A DNA stretch of 6,476 nucleotides, from positions 1 to 6,476 of the forward strand of contig JAGUXG010000219.1 of the NCBI GenBank assembly GCA_020061965.1, in the 5' to 3' direction. The translations under genes were made by a program, and so were the position numbers. This stretch comes from a bacterium. Lineage in GTDB: Bacteria > UBA9089 > UBA9088 > JAGUXG01. The notes under the pieces are model-generated. The model made no database searches. It worked only from the letters and a program-made list of their open reading frames with translations, and had not been told where the DNA came from. Shown one piece after another: positions 6,428-6,476 of the stretch. Position 1 is the stretch's first letter. Each line of letters opens with the position of its first letter.

Positions 6428-6476
6428 GTTGAAGAAGTAGAACAAATAACATACAACTTACAACATCCTAAACTTA
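6378..6476 (-). repeat. Dispersed inverted repeat, copy B (99+ bp)
   Basis: This is the reverse-complement partner of 2427-2518, with about 90 of 92 aligned bases identical and 7 extra bases here. It holds two tandem TTGTAGG heptamers (6415-6421 and 6422-6428) plus a partial third. It continues to the window edge, so its outer end is not seen. It lies 39 bases after the mreD stop codon. In this orientation the conserved block comes first and the hairpin region follows. Confidence 0.9.
6413..6465 (+). other. 14-bp stem-loop within repeat copy B
   Basis: TGTTGTAGGTTGTA at 6413-6426 can pair with TACAACTTACAACA at 6452-6465, giving 14 pairs with one G-T wobble (6420 with 6458) and a 25-base loop. 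No U-run follows (the next bases are TCCTAAACTTA), so it is not a canonical intrinsic terminator, although it could stabilise the 3' end of the mreBCD message. The AT-rich stem makes its strength moderate. Confidence 0.6.

Noticed and set aside
6413..6465. Stem-loop as a rho-independent terminator for mreBCD
   Set aside because: The stem is AT-rich, the loop is 25 bases and there is no following T-run.

Overview
This window reads as a compact stretch of core chromosome from a rod-shaped, probably Gram-negative bacterium that I cannot place in a named phylum. The DNA is moderately AT-rich by eye. All eight genes lie on the + strand, with short gaps or overlaps. The complete mreBCD set indicates lateral-wall elongation. 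The gene combination and the non-coding repeats would suit an uncultured, metagenome-derived lineage, but that is inference.

Layout: (1) 4-879 encodes endonuclease IV (nfo), an abasic-site DNA repair enzyme. (2) 885-2381 encodes a membrane protein with an N-terminal multi-helix region, a GAF domain and a C-terminal domain that looks like a decayed GGDEF cyclase. (3) 2382-2544 is non-coding and holds a ~92-bp repeat (copy A). (4) 2545-3966 is a tightly overlapped housekeeping cluster: nadD (NAD synthesis), yqeK (HD-domain Ap4A hydrolase) and rsfS (ribosome silencing factor). (5) 4003-6338 is mreB-mreC-mreD, the cytoskeletal core of the elongation machinery, preceded by a convincing extended -10 promoter that overlaps the end of the intergenic gap. 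(6) 6339-6476 is non-coding and ends in copy B of the same repeat, in the opposite orientation.

How the genes fit together: nadD, yqeK and rsfS are a widely conserved trio linking NAD supply, alarmone-type dinucleotide turnover and translation shutdown. rsfS also lies beside cell-elongation genes (mrdA/rodA) in enterobacteria. Here the trio abuts mreBCD directly, so growth-state functions and wall elongation may be co-transcribed, with extra transcription entering at mreB.

I found no CRISPR array, toxin system, transposase, RNA gene or clear intrinsic terminator. The most unusual items are the near-identical inverted repeat pair that brackets the nadD-to-mreD block, the predicted leaderless mreB transcript, and the sensor protein with a dead GGDEF-like domain.
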